A stretch of 64,000 bases of DNA from Paraburkholderia heleia NBRC 101817 (GTDB lineage: Bacteria; Pseudomonadota; Gammaproteobacteria; Burkholderiales; Burkholderiaceae): the NCBI RefSeq assembly GCF_000739775.1, contig NZ_BBJH01000047.1, positions 1 to 64,000 on the forward strand, written 5' to 3'. Made by a program: the position numbers and the translations under genes. Below the pieces are notes generated by a model. It searched no databases, was not told the DNA's origin, and worked only from the letters and a program-made list of their open reading frames with translations. How positions within the stretch are numbered: position 1 is the stretch's first letter; each line of letters opens with the position of its first letter. Of this stretch, positions 44,089 to 51,459 are shown piece by piece.

Positions 44089-44499
44089 GGCTGGCCCCCC
44101 TGGGTACGGAGACGCTACACGCTCAGGCGCGGATAAGCCTGGCGTTCGATAGCTTTCTCATGGTACCCCTTTTCGCGTGCCCTATGCTTCCCGCAACAAC
44201 ATGCTGTGCCACGGTGTTCCTTCCATGCCGTTTTGCAAGACGGCCTCAAATATTGGCAGTGCATAAAAAAAGCCGCATACGAGGATGCGGCCGAGGGGTG
44301 CACCTAACAGGGGGCTATTCCGTATTCAGGCGCATCGCCAGATTACTCAAGGCGTGTGGCAGTCATCTAGCGGACAAAAATAATGGCGCTTCGTGTCGAC
44401 ACGGCACAACAGCAAAATTAGGGCATCTTGCGGCGCACTGCAGTCTGGGTTAGATCGGCCGCGTCGTCTTTAGTGAAGGTGCTTCACCGGACCCGTCGC
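44089..44499. other. Intergenic region with terminator
   Basis: About 410 bases between two minus-strand genes. It contains the terminator at 44265-44291 and the promoter side of the SpoIIAA-like gene; nothing else is recognised. Confidence 0.45.
44265..44291 (-). terminator. Rho-independent terminator, minus strand
   Basis: Reading the minus strand: GCCGCAT, loop CCTCGT, ATGCGGC, then seven T. It is the likely end of the SDR gene transcript that stops at 44500, about 210 bases upstream. Confidence 0.85.
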
Positions 44500-45258
44500 T
44501 CACCACGGAATCGTCTGATTTTCCCAGCGAGTGAATGTCCCAGACGGACCGTTCGGGCCCAGCAGAATGACGCGCACCGCCTCGCGGGCACCTTCCTCGA
44601 CGGTTTCCGTGCCCGTATAGCCGTTGAGGTTCGTGCGGGTGTAGCCCGGAGAGACGGCGTTGACCCTGATTCCCTCCGGCTCCAGCTCGATCGCCATGGC
44701 AACGGTCAATGCGTTGAGCGCCGTCTTGGACGCCGGGTATACCGGACCGAAGATCGAGCGCCACGGGAACGCAGGGTCCGAGTTCGTCGCGAGCGACCCA
44801 ACGCCACTCGACACGTTGAGGATGCAAGCGGCCGTCGATTTGCGCAGGAGTGGCAGCATCGCCTGATAAACGGCCAGCACGCCGAACACGTTGGTGTCCC
44901 ACACCGCGCGCATTTCATCGAGAGAGACATTGCTCGGGCGAGTGGTCTTCGCAAAGTCCTCGACGGACTGGCCGGGTTGCCGGTTCGTGCCCGAAATCGC
45001 AGCGTTGTTGACGAGCACGTCGAGCCGGCCGTACTCGTCGCGAATGGGCTGCGCGGCGGCGGCGATCGAAGCCTGATCCGTCACGTCGAGCTGGAGCGCG
45101 CGCGCACTCGGCCCGACCTCCCTCGCCGCGGCCTCACCGCGTTCGGGATTGCGCGACCCGACCAGCACCGTGAGGCCATGTGACGCGAGATCTTTCGCGA
45201 TCTGAAGACCGATTCCCTGATTGGCCCCGGTCACGAGGGCTATGACGTTCTCCTGCAT
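44500..45258 (-). CDS. SDR-family oxidoreductase
   Basis: 252 residues from the ATG at 45258 (MQENVIALVTGANQGIG), behind GGGAGA. Classical short-chain dehydrogenase: the cofactor motif TGANQGIG at 10-17, NNAA near 84, active-site serine in LNVSSG, and catalytic Y174/K178 in YPASK. The arginine-containing GSRNPER after the second strand suggests NADPH. It resembles plant carbonyl-reductase-like SDRs. It lies 19 bases downstream of another SDR gene on the same strand. The substrate is unknown. Confidence 0.9.
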   Translation of the reverse strand: MQENVIALVTGANQGIGLQIAKDLASHGLTVLVGSRNPERGEAAAREVGPSARALQLDVTDQASIAAAAQPIRDEYGRLDVLVNNAAISGTNRQPGQSVEDFAKTTRPSNVSLDEMRAVWDTNVFGVLAVYQAMLPLLRKSTAACILNVSSGVGSLATNSDPAFPWRSIFGPVYPASKTALNALTVAMAIELEPEGIRVNAVSPGYTRTNLNGYTGTETVEEGAREAVRVILLGPNGPSGTFTRWENQTIPW

Positions 45259-45277
45259 GCCAATCTCCCGGTGTTGA

Positions 45278-46027
45278 TTAGTAGACCTCAGCTGCCCATG
45301 CTTCGGCGTCGGCGCCGGCGGGAATGTGCATCGGCGTCGAGGAGTCGGTCGCCGCGCGCCACACGGCCCCGGCGACGTCCTGTGCCCGCGTGAGGGGGGA
45401 TGCTGTGTCCTCCAGATGCGCGAGGACCTGTTTGACGAGCCCGGCGTAGGCTTCGTTGTCGAAGCCGTGGATGTGGGCACGTGCGTTCTCTCCAAAGCGC
45501 GTCTCCAGCGAACGGCCCGGCAGCACGAGCCGCACCCGAACGCCAAACGGTTCGAGTTCCAGCGCCATCGACTCGGTGAACGCGTTCACCGCAGCCTTGC
45601 TCGCGCGGTACGCGCCGATCAGGGGCAACGCCTTGAAAGTCACACTCGACGTAACGTTCACGATGACGCCGGCCTTGCGCTCGCGGAACTGGGGCAGCAC
45701 TGCCTGTGTCACCGCGATCGTGCCGAACGTGTTGGTCTCGAAGACCTCGCGCACTGCCTCGAGCGGAGCGAGCTCAGCCGGGGAAGCAGCGCCGAAGCCC
45801 GCATTGTTGACGAGGACGTCGATCGGGCCCGCGGCCATGACGGCCTCGCGTACGCTTTCCGGCTTCGTGACGTCGAGCGCGAGCACGCGCAGGTGTTCTG
45901 AAGGCGGCAGCACGTCCTCACGCGGCGTGCGCATGGTGGCGACGACCCGCCAGTCGCGGGCCAGGAAGTAGCGAGCGATCTCGAGCCCGAATCCGGAAGA
46001 GCAGCCGGTGATCAGCACGGTTTGCAT
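45278..46027 (-). CDS. SDR-family oxidoreductase
   Basis: A 249-residue short-chain dehydrogenase: TGCSSGFG at 7-14, VNNAGFG near 73, the serine in NVTSSVT and the catalytic pair Y140/K144 in YRASK. The TMRTPRED segment after strand 2 fits NADPH use. It is first in a two-gene operon with the next SDR and divergent from an AraC regulator 101 bases away, an arrangement common for stress-responsive reductases. The substrate is unknown. Confidence 0.9.
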   Translation of the reverse strand: MQTVLITGCSSGFGLEIARYFLARDWRVVATMRTPREDVLPPSEHLRVLALDVTKPESVREAVMAAGPIDVLVNNAGFGAASPAELAPLEAVREVFETNTFGTIAVTQAVLPQFRERKAGVIVNVTSSVTFKALPLIGAYRASKAAVNAFTESMALELEPFGVRVRLVLPGRSLETRFGENARAHIHGFDNEAYAGLVKQVLAHLEDTASPLTRAQDVAGAVWRAATDSSTPMHIPAGADAEAWAAEVY

Positions 46028-46128
46028 GAAATCTCCTTTGGCATGGTTTGCGTGTGTCCATACGATAGATCGCGCCGACCGTACTTGCTACAATCAAAGG
46101 TCCGAATTTCGTTTGCAGGAGTCCGGCC

Positions 46129-47046
46129 GTGATCGATCCGTTGGCTGAAGTCGTGACGCTGCTGCAGCCGAGTGCGCGCTACTCCAAACTCGTCCTCGGC
46201 GCGGGCCGCTGGCGCATCAGTCGTTCGGGCGCGGGCGACCCTTTCTATTGCGTCATCCTCGATGGCGGGTGCCGCATCACGATCGGCGATCAGGCGCCGC
46301 TCGAACTCTTGGCCGGTGACTTCGTCCTGATTCCTGCGTCCTATGGGATCGAGATGAGCAGCCTCGAGCCTCCCCCGCCGGACCTCGAGCCAGTCGTGCC
46401 CTTCGCGCTGGGCAACAACGAATTCAGAATCGGCGCGCCGGAGGACTCCATCGACTCCCGCATGGTGGCGGGCCACTGCAGCTTCGGCTCGCCGGATTCA
46501 GCCCTGCTGGTTTCGCTGCTGCCACAACTCGTGCATGTTCGCGGCCAGGAACGGCTGGCCACGCTCGTAAAACTCGTGCGCGAGGAATCGAGGGAGCAGC
46601 GGCCCGCGCGTGAAGTCGTGCTCTCACGTCTGCTGGAAGTCCTGCTCATCGAAGCACTGCGCTCCACGGCGGGAACCTATGCGCCACCTGGCCTCGTGCG
46701 CGGCCTCTCCGACAGCCGCCTCGCGGCTGCGATCCGGGAGATGCACGAGCACCCGACGAAGCCGTGGACGGTCGCCGCGCTCGCGAAGGAGGCCGCGCTC
46801 TCGCGTTCGACGTTTTTCGAGCGCTTCAGCCGCGCGGTTGGCGTCGCGCCGATGGAATACCTGCTGACCTGGCGCATGGCGCTCGCGAAGGACCTGTTGC
46901 GTCGCGATCACGGCCGTATCGCCGAGATAGCGCAACGTGTCGGCTACAGCTCGGCCAGCACCTTCAGTGTTGCCTTCACGCGGCACGTCGGCCGGCCGCC
47001 GACGCAGTACGCGCGTGAGGAGCAGATGATCCCGGATGGCGCATAG
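46129..47046 (+). CDS. AraC-family regulator with cupin domain
   Basis: A 305-residue regulator. The N-terminal cupin (about 10-180: GAGRWRISRSGAGDPFYCVILDGGCRITIGDQAPLELLAGDFVLIPA) resembles the AraC-cupin-6 group. Two C-terminal helix-turn-helix motifs follow (WTVAALAKEAALSRSTFFERFSRAVGVAPMEYLLTWRM; RIAEIAQRVGYSSASTFSVAFTRHVGRPP). Regulators of this subgroup often sit divergent from the oxidoreductases they control, as here with the SDR pair. The effector is not known. Confidence 0.92.
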   Translation: MIDPLAEVVTLLQPSARYSKLVLGAGRWRISRSGAGDPFYCVILDGGCRITIGDQAPLELLAGDFVLIPASYGIEMSSLEPPPPDLEPVVPFALGNNEFRIGAPEDSIDSRMVAGHCSFGSPDSALLVSLLPQLVHVRGQERLATLVKLVREESREQRPAREVVLSRLLEVLLIEALRSTAGTYAPPGLVRGLSDSRLAAAIREMHEHPTKPWTVAALAKEAALSRSTFFERFSRAVGVAPMEYLLTWRMALAKDLLRRDHGRIAEIAQRVGYSSASTFSVAFTRHVGRPPTQYAREEQMIPDGA

Positions 47047-47227
47047 GCAGGCGCAAGCGGGTTGCCGGCAGCGCTGGGGGGCGCATTGCGGGCGTCGAGA
47101 CACCGAGGAAGCCCCCGACTCTTTTCTATTACACGCCATGTAATTGGCGAGGCCGCGGCGCGTCACTACGCTTTGCTTGTCGTGTCATCGCCCCTTGATG
47201 CGCGCGTCCAACTCTCAAGGAAAGATA

Positions 47228-47776
47228 ATGGCTAACTTCCCCGTATATACACTCGAATCGGCACCGGAAGGCTCGAAGCTCGCGCTTCGAGGTCTTGCCG
47301 AAGCATTCGGCATGGTCCCCAACATTGCCGGCGCAATGGCCGGTTCGCCGAAACTGATCAACGGCCTGACCGGCGTGTTTCAGCAGGTTCACAGCGGCAG
47401 CTTCACGGAGGCACAGGTTCAGGCCCTGTTGCTCACGAATGCCGTCGCCAATGGCTGCACCTGGGCCGTCGCCTTCCACACCTTCCTCGCACTCAAGGAA
47501 GGGCTCAGCGAAGCCGATGTGCATGCGATTCGCGCCCGTCGTCTGCCGACCGACGAAAAGCTTGCAGCGCTCTCGCATCTCGCGCGCACGTTGATCGACA
47601 AACGCGGCCGTCTCGACGATCAGGACGTCGCGTCCTTCACGGCCGCCGGTTTCGCCCCGACTCTGGTGCTCGACGTCATCCTGGTTGTCGCTGCGTCGAC
47701 CATGACGAACTACGCCGGCAGCGTCGCCAATTCGCCGCTCGAGGAGATGTTCCGGCAATACGCCTGGCAGGCCTAA
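47228..47776 (+). CDS. Carboxymuconolactone decarboxylase-like protein
   Basis: 182 residues from the ATG at 47228, behind AAGGAAAG. AhpD/CMD-like helical fold: LALRGLAEAFGMVPNIAGAMAGSPKLI, then QALLLTNAVANGCTWAVAFHTFLA and DKRGRLDDQDVASFTAAGF. The usual CxxC is reduced to a single C77, with H84 seven residues on, so disulphide peroxidase chemistry of the AhpD kind is unlikely. It follows the AraC gene by 180 bases. The substrate is unknown. Confidence 0.85.
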   Translation: MANFPVYTLESAPEGSKLALRGLAEAFGMVPNIAGAMAGSPKLINGLTGVFQQVHSGSFTEAQVQALLLTNAVANGCTWAVAFHTFLALKEGLSEADVHAIRARRLPTDEKLAALSHLARTLIDKRGRLDDQDVASFTAAGFAPTLVLDVILVVAASTMTNYAGSVANSPLEEMFRQYAWQA

Positions 47777-47866
47777 GCACCATGGGCTGATGCACCCAGC
47801 GAGGCTTCTGCGAAGATACCTTGCCTGCAGCCGATGGCCTCGTGACAGGGCGGATTCTGCACGACT

Positions 47867-47909
47867 GGACGTACCTTGCTGGCCGCAATGCGACCGGCAA
47901 GGTACGTCC
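47867..47909. repeat. Long inverted repeat between convergent genes
   Basis: GGACGTACCTTGCTGG, an 11-base loop, then CCGGCAAGGTACGTCC: a 16-bp stem with one G:U pair. It lies between the ends of the convergent CMD-like and aldo/keto reductase genes. No T-tract follows on either strand, so it is either a bidirectional hairpin of atypical kind or a protein site. Confidence 0.75.
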
Positions 47910-47973
47910 GCAAGCCCGCTATGAATGTGAACAGGCCTTGGGTACTGCCTGCTGGCGGATGTCTGGTCGTCCG

Positions 47974-48960
47974 CTAGCGGTCTAGCTGAGACAGCATGGG
48001 CGGCAGATAACGTGTGCCCGCAGTCTGATGCCCGGCAAGGAAACCCCGGATGCGATCCAGTTCCGCCAGCGTCAGGCGAACTGAAGCTGCGTTCACGTTT
48101 TCTTCAAGGTATTTGCGCCGTTTGGTGCCGGGGATCGGCACCAGATCGTCACCTTGCTCGAGCAGCCAGGCGAGCGCGATCTGGCCCGGTGTCACGGACT
48201 TTTCTTCGGCAAGGGTCTTGACGAAATCTGCGAGCTTGACGTTGGTATCGAAGTTGCCGCCCTGTATGCGCGGATCGTTGGCGGCTCGCCAATCGTCGGC
48301 CGAAAGGTCCTCCGCGCGCCTGGCGTTGCCGGTCAGGAAGCCCCGGCCGAGCGGACTGTAGGGAACAAAGCCGATACCCAGTTCGCGCAGCGCCGGCAGT
48401 ACCTTGTCTTCGACGCCGCGCTCAAATAGCGAATACTCGCTTTGCACGGCCGAGACGGGTTGCACGGCATGGGCGCGCCGGATGGTATCGACGCTCGCTT
48501 CAGACAAGCCGAAATAGCGAACCTTGCCGGCGGCGATCGCATCCTTGACCGCACCCGCCACGTCCTCGATCGGCACGGCGGGATCTACGCGATGCTGGTA
48601 GAGCAGATCGATGTGATCGGTCTGCAATCGGGCCAGCGACGCGTCGATCACCTCCCTGATATGGTCGGGGCGGCTGTCGAGGCCGCGTACCCCGTTGTCG
48701 AACCTGAAGCCGAATTTGGTCGCAATCGTCACCGCGTGACGACGCCCTTTTAGCGCGCGTCCGAGCAGTTCCTCGTTGGCGAAAGGACCGTAGATCTCTG
48801 CAGTATCGAGGAACGTGCAACCCAGCTCGATCGCCCGGTGAATCGTGGCGATCGACTCTGTGTCATCGGGCGTGCCGTAGGCGTACGACATCCCCATGCA
48901 CCCCAGCCCGATCTCCGAAACGACGAGTCCTTCACGTCCAAGCTTGCGCGTGTTCAGCAT
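47974..48960 (-). CDS. Aldo/keto reductase
   Basis: A 328-residue NADPH-dependent reductase of the AKR superfamily (YakC/AKR13-like). The catalytic tetrad is visible: D52 and Y57 in FLDTAEIYGP, K82 in ATKFGF and H123 in LLYQHRVDP. The cofactor-binding end has PIPGTKRRKYLEENVNAA. It likely reduces aldehydes or ketones. It is a single gene, convergent with the CMD-like gene. Confidence 0.95.
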   Translation of the reverse strand: MLNTRKLGREGLVVSEIGLGCMGMSYAYGTPDDTESIATIHRAIELGCTFLDTAEIYGPFANEELLGRALKGRRHAVTIATKFGFRFDNGVRGLDSRPDHIREVIDASLARLQTDHIDLLYQHRVDPAVPIEDVAGAVKDAIAAGKVRYFGLSEASVDTIRRAHAVQPVSAVQSEYSLFERGVEDKVLPALRELGIGFVPYSPLGRGFLTGNARRAEDLSADDWRAANDPRIQGGNFDTNVKLADFVKTLAEEKSVTPGQIALAWLLEQGDDLVPIPGTKRRKYLEENVNAASVRLTLAELDRIRGFLAGHQTAGTRYLPPMLSQLDR

Positions 48961-49259
48961 AGTGCCCTCCTGTGATGGCTAGCTATCTACAATGGCACGC
49001 GCGACGAATACGTGTTAGCACGATACTCTTGATTCCTTGCACGATTCTTCGGTGCTTGTCTCGAGTGGGCGGCAGCACGCCAGGCGCATTTCCCGCAAAC
49101 GCATAGTCAGGTTTGCGGCGGCCATCGCACGCCGAACCTTTGCTGACGTACAAGCATGCGTGAGCGCGCCTGACCCGGTTCCTGGCGAGGCCAGTATCAA
49201 ACCTGCGGCATTACATCGCGTTTTCAGCTTCCCAGCGGCATTTCTGCGCCAGTCCATAT
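48961..49259. other. Intergenic region upstream of nnrS
   Basis: About 300 bases between the divergent aldo/keto reductase and nnrS genes. Apart from the NsrR-like site at its right edge nothing was recognised. Confidence 0.4.
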
Positions 49260-49284
49260 AAGATGCATTGAAAATGAATGTATT
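49260..49284 (+). promoter_or_regulatory. NsrR-like binding site of nnrS
   Basis: The sequence starts AAGATGCATTGAAAATGAAT and ends GTATT, close to the NsrR palindrome (AAGATGCATT...AATGCATCTT type). It lies 13 bases before the ATG at 49298, where a bound repressor would block expression. NsrR is a nitric-oxide-sensing repressor, and nnrS is a known NsrR target in related bacteria. Confidence 0.65.
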
Positions 49285-49297
49285 GGCGAGAGCGATC

Positions 49298-50494
49298 ATG
49301 ACCGTCTTTCGGATAGAAGAACCCACCCCCGCGGCTCGCGGCGGTTTTGCGCTGTGGGCGCTCGGCTTCCGGCCGTTTTACCTTGGCGGTGCGCTCTTTG
49401 GCGGCGCGGCGCTGCTGGCCTGGATGGCCGCGTATGCCGGCCATCCGTTGCCGGGCCTCGGTTCGTACCTGCCGGGCATGTTCTGGCACGCGCACGAGAT
49501 GATTTTCGGCTTCGGCGCAGCGATCGTGGCGGGTTTTTTGCTGACTGCCGTGCGCGCGTGGACGTCGGTCACGCCGGCGCAGGGCAAGTCGCTGGCGGCG
49601 CTATGGCTGCTGTGGCTCGCGGGGCGCATTACCGTTGCCTACGCGCCGTCTGGCGTCGCCGCCGTGGTCGACAGCTTCTTTCTCCCCGCATGCGCGCTTG
49701 TCCTGCTGCGCGTGCTCGTCGGCGCAAAAAACAGCCATAACATCTTTTTGCCGGTCGCGCTCGGCATGCTCGCCGCGCTGAACGTGGCGTTCCATGTTTC
49801 GATGCTGGCCGGTCGCGCGGACCGGGCGCTGCACAGCGCGTATCTCGCCGTGGGCATGCTGGTGCTTTTCATCACGATCATCGGCGGGCGCATCATTCCG
49901 TCCTTCACGGCCAATGCCGTGCCGGGTTACACGGCACAGCGCTGGCATGCGGTCGAGCGCGCGGTGATGCCGCTCAGCGCGCTGGCCTTCGTGCTCGACG
50001 CCGCGCTCGGCTCAGGCGTGCTCGTCGCGCTGGCCGCGCTCGTGGCGGCGTGCGCACAAGGCGCGCGGATCTGGGGTTGGCGTTCGTGGCGTGTCGGTAA
50101 CCGACCGATCCTGACCATACTGCACGTCGCCTATGCGTGGATACCCGTCGGCTTCGGGTTGCTCGCGCTCGCGGCATTGGGGCTCGTCGCGCATACGGTC
50201 GCCATCCACGCGTTCACGGTGGGCGCTATCGGCTGCGCGATCATGGCGATGATCACACGCACGGCGCGCGGACATACGGGCCGCAAGCTGGTGGCGGGCG
50301 GCTTCGATATCGCCTGCTATGCGCTGCTCGTGATCGCCGCCCTGATTCGCGTGGTGGGACCGTGGCTCGCACCGCAGTGGCTCACGTTGTGGATCGAAGC
50401 GTCGGGCGCGTGCTGGGTCGTTGCGTTCGCAGCCTATTGCTATCGCTATGCCGGCTGGCTCATTGCGCCGCGTGTCGATGGTAAGGAGGGCTGA
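49298..50494 (+). CDS. nnrS: NnrS family heme/copper membrane protein
   Basis: 398 residues from the ATG at 49298 (MTVFRIEEPTPAARGG); upstream starts at 49268 and 49274 fall inside the NsrR-like site and are less likely. About 12 membrane helices with the family motifs ALWALGFRPFYLGGALFGG, FWHAHEMIFGFGAAIVAGFLLTA (HxHEM), GGRIIPSFTANAV and IHAFTVGAIGCAIMAMITRTARGHTGR. NnrS protects cells against nitric oxide and nitrosylated metabolites. The upstream NsrR-like site supports NO-dependent control. Confidence 0.95.
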   Translation: MTVFRIEEPTPAARGGFALWALGFRPFYLGGALFGGAALLAWMAAYAGHPLPGLGSYLPGMFWHAHEMIFGFGAAIVAGFLLTAVRAWTSVTPAQGKSLAALWLLWLAGRITVAYAPSGVAAVVDSFFLPACALVLLRVLVGAKNSHNIFLPVALGMLAALNVAFHVSMLAGRADRALHSAYLAVGMLVLFITIIGGRIIPSFTANAVPGYTAQRWHAVERAVMPLSALAFVLDAALGSGVLVALAALVAACAQGARIWGWRSWRVGNRPILTILHVAYAWIPVGFGLLALAALGLVAHTVAIHAFTVGAIGCAIMAMITRTARGHTGRKLVAGGFDIACYALLVIAALIRVVGPWLAPQWLTLWIEASGACWVVAFAAYCYRYAGWLIAPRVDGKEG

Positions 50495-50583
50495 TCCATC
50501 GGCCTTGCGCACGGCGTATCGCGCGAGTCTGTTGACTGGCGAGGGCTGGACGCGCGTAACGCTTTGGGCCCGCCGGCCGCCAA

Positions 50584-51234
50584 TCAATGCGGTGAGCCGT
50601 ATCCCTGCACCTTCAACAGATGCTCGCGCATGCAGCGTGCGGCGGTTTCGCCGTCGCGGGCGAGAATCGCATCGACGATAGACTGGTGCTGCTGCGCGAA
50701 AGGATGGCGCGTGGCCTGATCCGTGGTTTTTTCACGCTGGGTCGGCTTGACCCGCATGCCGTTGATCACTTCCATGAGAGCAATAATCGCGGGATTGCGC
50801 GAGGCCTGTGCGATCAGCAGGTGAAAGCGCTGGTCCCATAGTTGCCACTCCTCATCGTTTTTCGCCGCCGCGTTTCTTTTTGCGCACTTCTCCAGTTCGG
50901 CGAGATCCTCGGGCGTGGCCTTGGCGGCGGCAAGACCGGCTAACGCGGGCTCGAACATCAGGCGCATCTCCGCGATGTCGGCCGGGCTCGTGCGCGAGCG
51001 CAGGCCGCGCAATGTGGGCGCGAACTTCAGCGGCCGCGCGCCCAGATAAGTGCCGCGTCCCACGCCGCGCCAGATTCGGCCCGACGCCTCCAGCGAGGCA
51101 AGCGCCGCGCGCAGTTCACGGCGGCTCACGCCGAGGTCTTCGGCGAGCTTGCGTTCGGGAGGCAACGCGTCGCCGTCTTTCAAGCGGTGTCGTGCGATGT
51201 AGGCAAGCAGGGGGTCGAGCGCGGACCTTTCCAT
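50584..51234 (-). CDS. GntR/FadR-family regulator
   Basis: The ATG at 51234 gives 216 residues. The winged helix (DPLLAYIARHRLKDGDALPPERKLAEDLGVSRRELRAALASLEASGRIWRGVGRGTYLG) is followed by an FCD effector domain (DIAEMRLMFEPALAGLAA; WDQRFHLLIAQASRNPAI; QHQSIVDAILARDGETAARCMREHL), whose Asp/His residues usually bind a metal and an organic acid. A longer frame upstream would start inside the operator at 51245-51264. It is divergent from the gamma-glutamyltransferase-like gene, which it probably represses. Confidence 0.92.
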   Translation of the reverse strand: MERSALDPLLAYIARHRLKDGDALPPERKLAEDLGVSRRELRAALASLEASGRIWRGVGRGTYLGARPLKFAPTLRGLRSRTSPADIAEMRLMFEPALAGLAAAKATPEDLAELEKCAKRNAAAKNDEEWQLWDQRFHLLIAQASRNPAIIALMEVINGMRVKPTQREKTTDQATRHPFAQQHQSIVDAILARDGETAARCMREHLLKVQGYGSPH

Positions 51235-51244
51235 GATGAGGTGT

Positions 51245-51264
51245 GAACCAATATGAATTGGTTC
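51245..51264. promoter_or_regulatory. Operator O1 of the GntR regulator
   Basis: GAACCAAT-ATGA-ATTGGTTC, a perfect 8-4-8 palindrome 10 bases upstream of the regulator start. Its partner is at 51404-51423. Confidence 0.75.
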
Positions 51265-51403
51265 GATTCTAGCAGTCATGCGGCGACGCGCAACCGCGTG
51301 GTCTCCAGAGTGAACGAAACGCGGGGGAGTTCGGCGGAATTCCAGGGTTAACACCGGGTGCGGCCAAAAATCTTCCTTCGTAAGCTGAGCGTGAAAGGTC
51401 TTT

Positions 51404-51423
51404 GAACCAATCAAAAATGGTTC
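51404..51423. promoter_or_regulatory. Operator O2 of the GntR regulator
   Basis: GAACCAAT-CAAA-AATGGTTC has the same half-site as O1 with one mismatch and the same 4-base spacer. It is 36 bases before the gamma-glutamyltransferase-like start, so both divergent promoters can be controlled together. Confidence 0.75.
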
Positions 51424-51459
51424 GCTCACAAGTCGAACCGCTCGCACAGGGAGTGGAAG

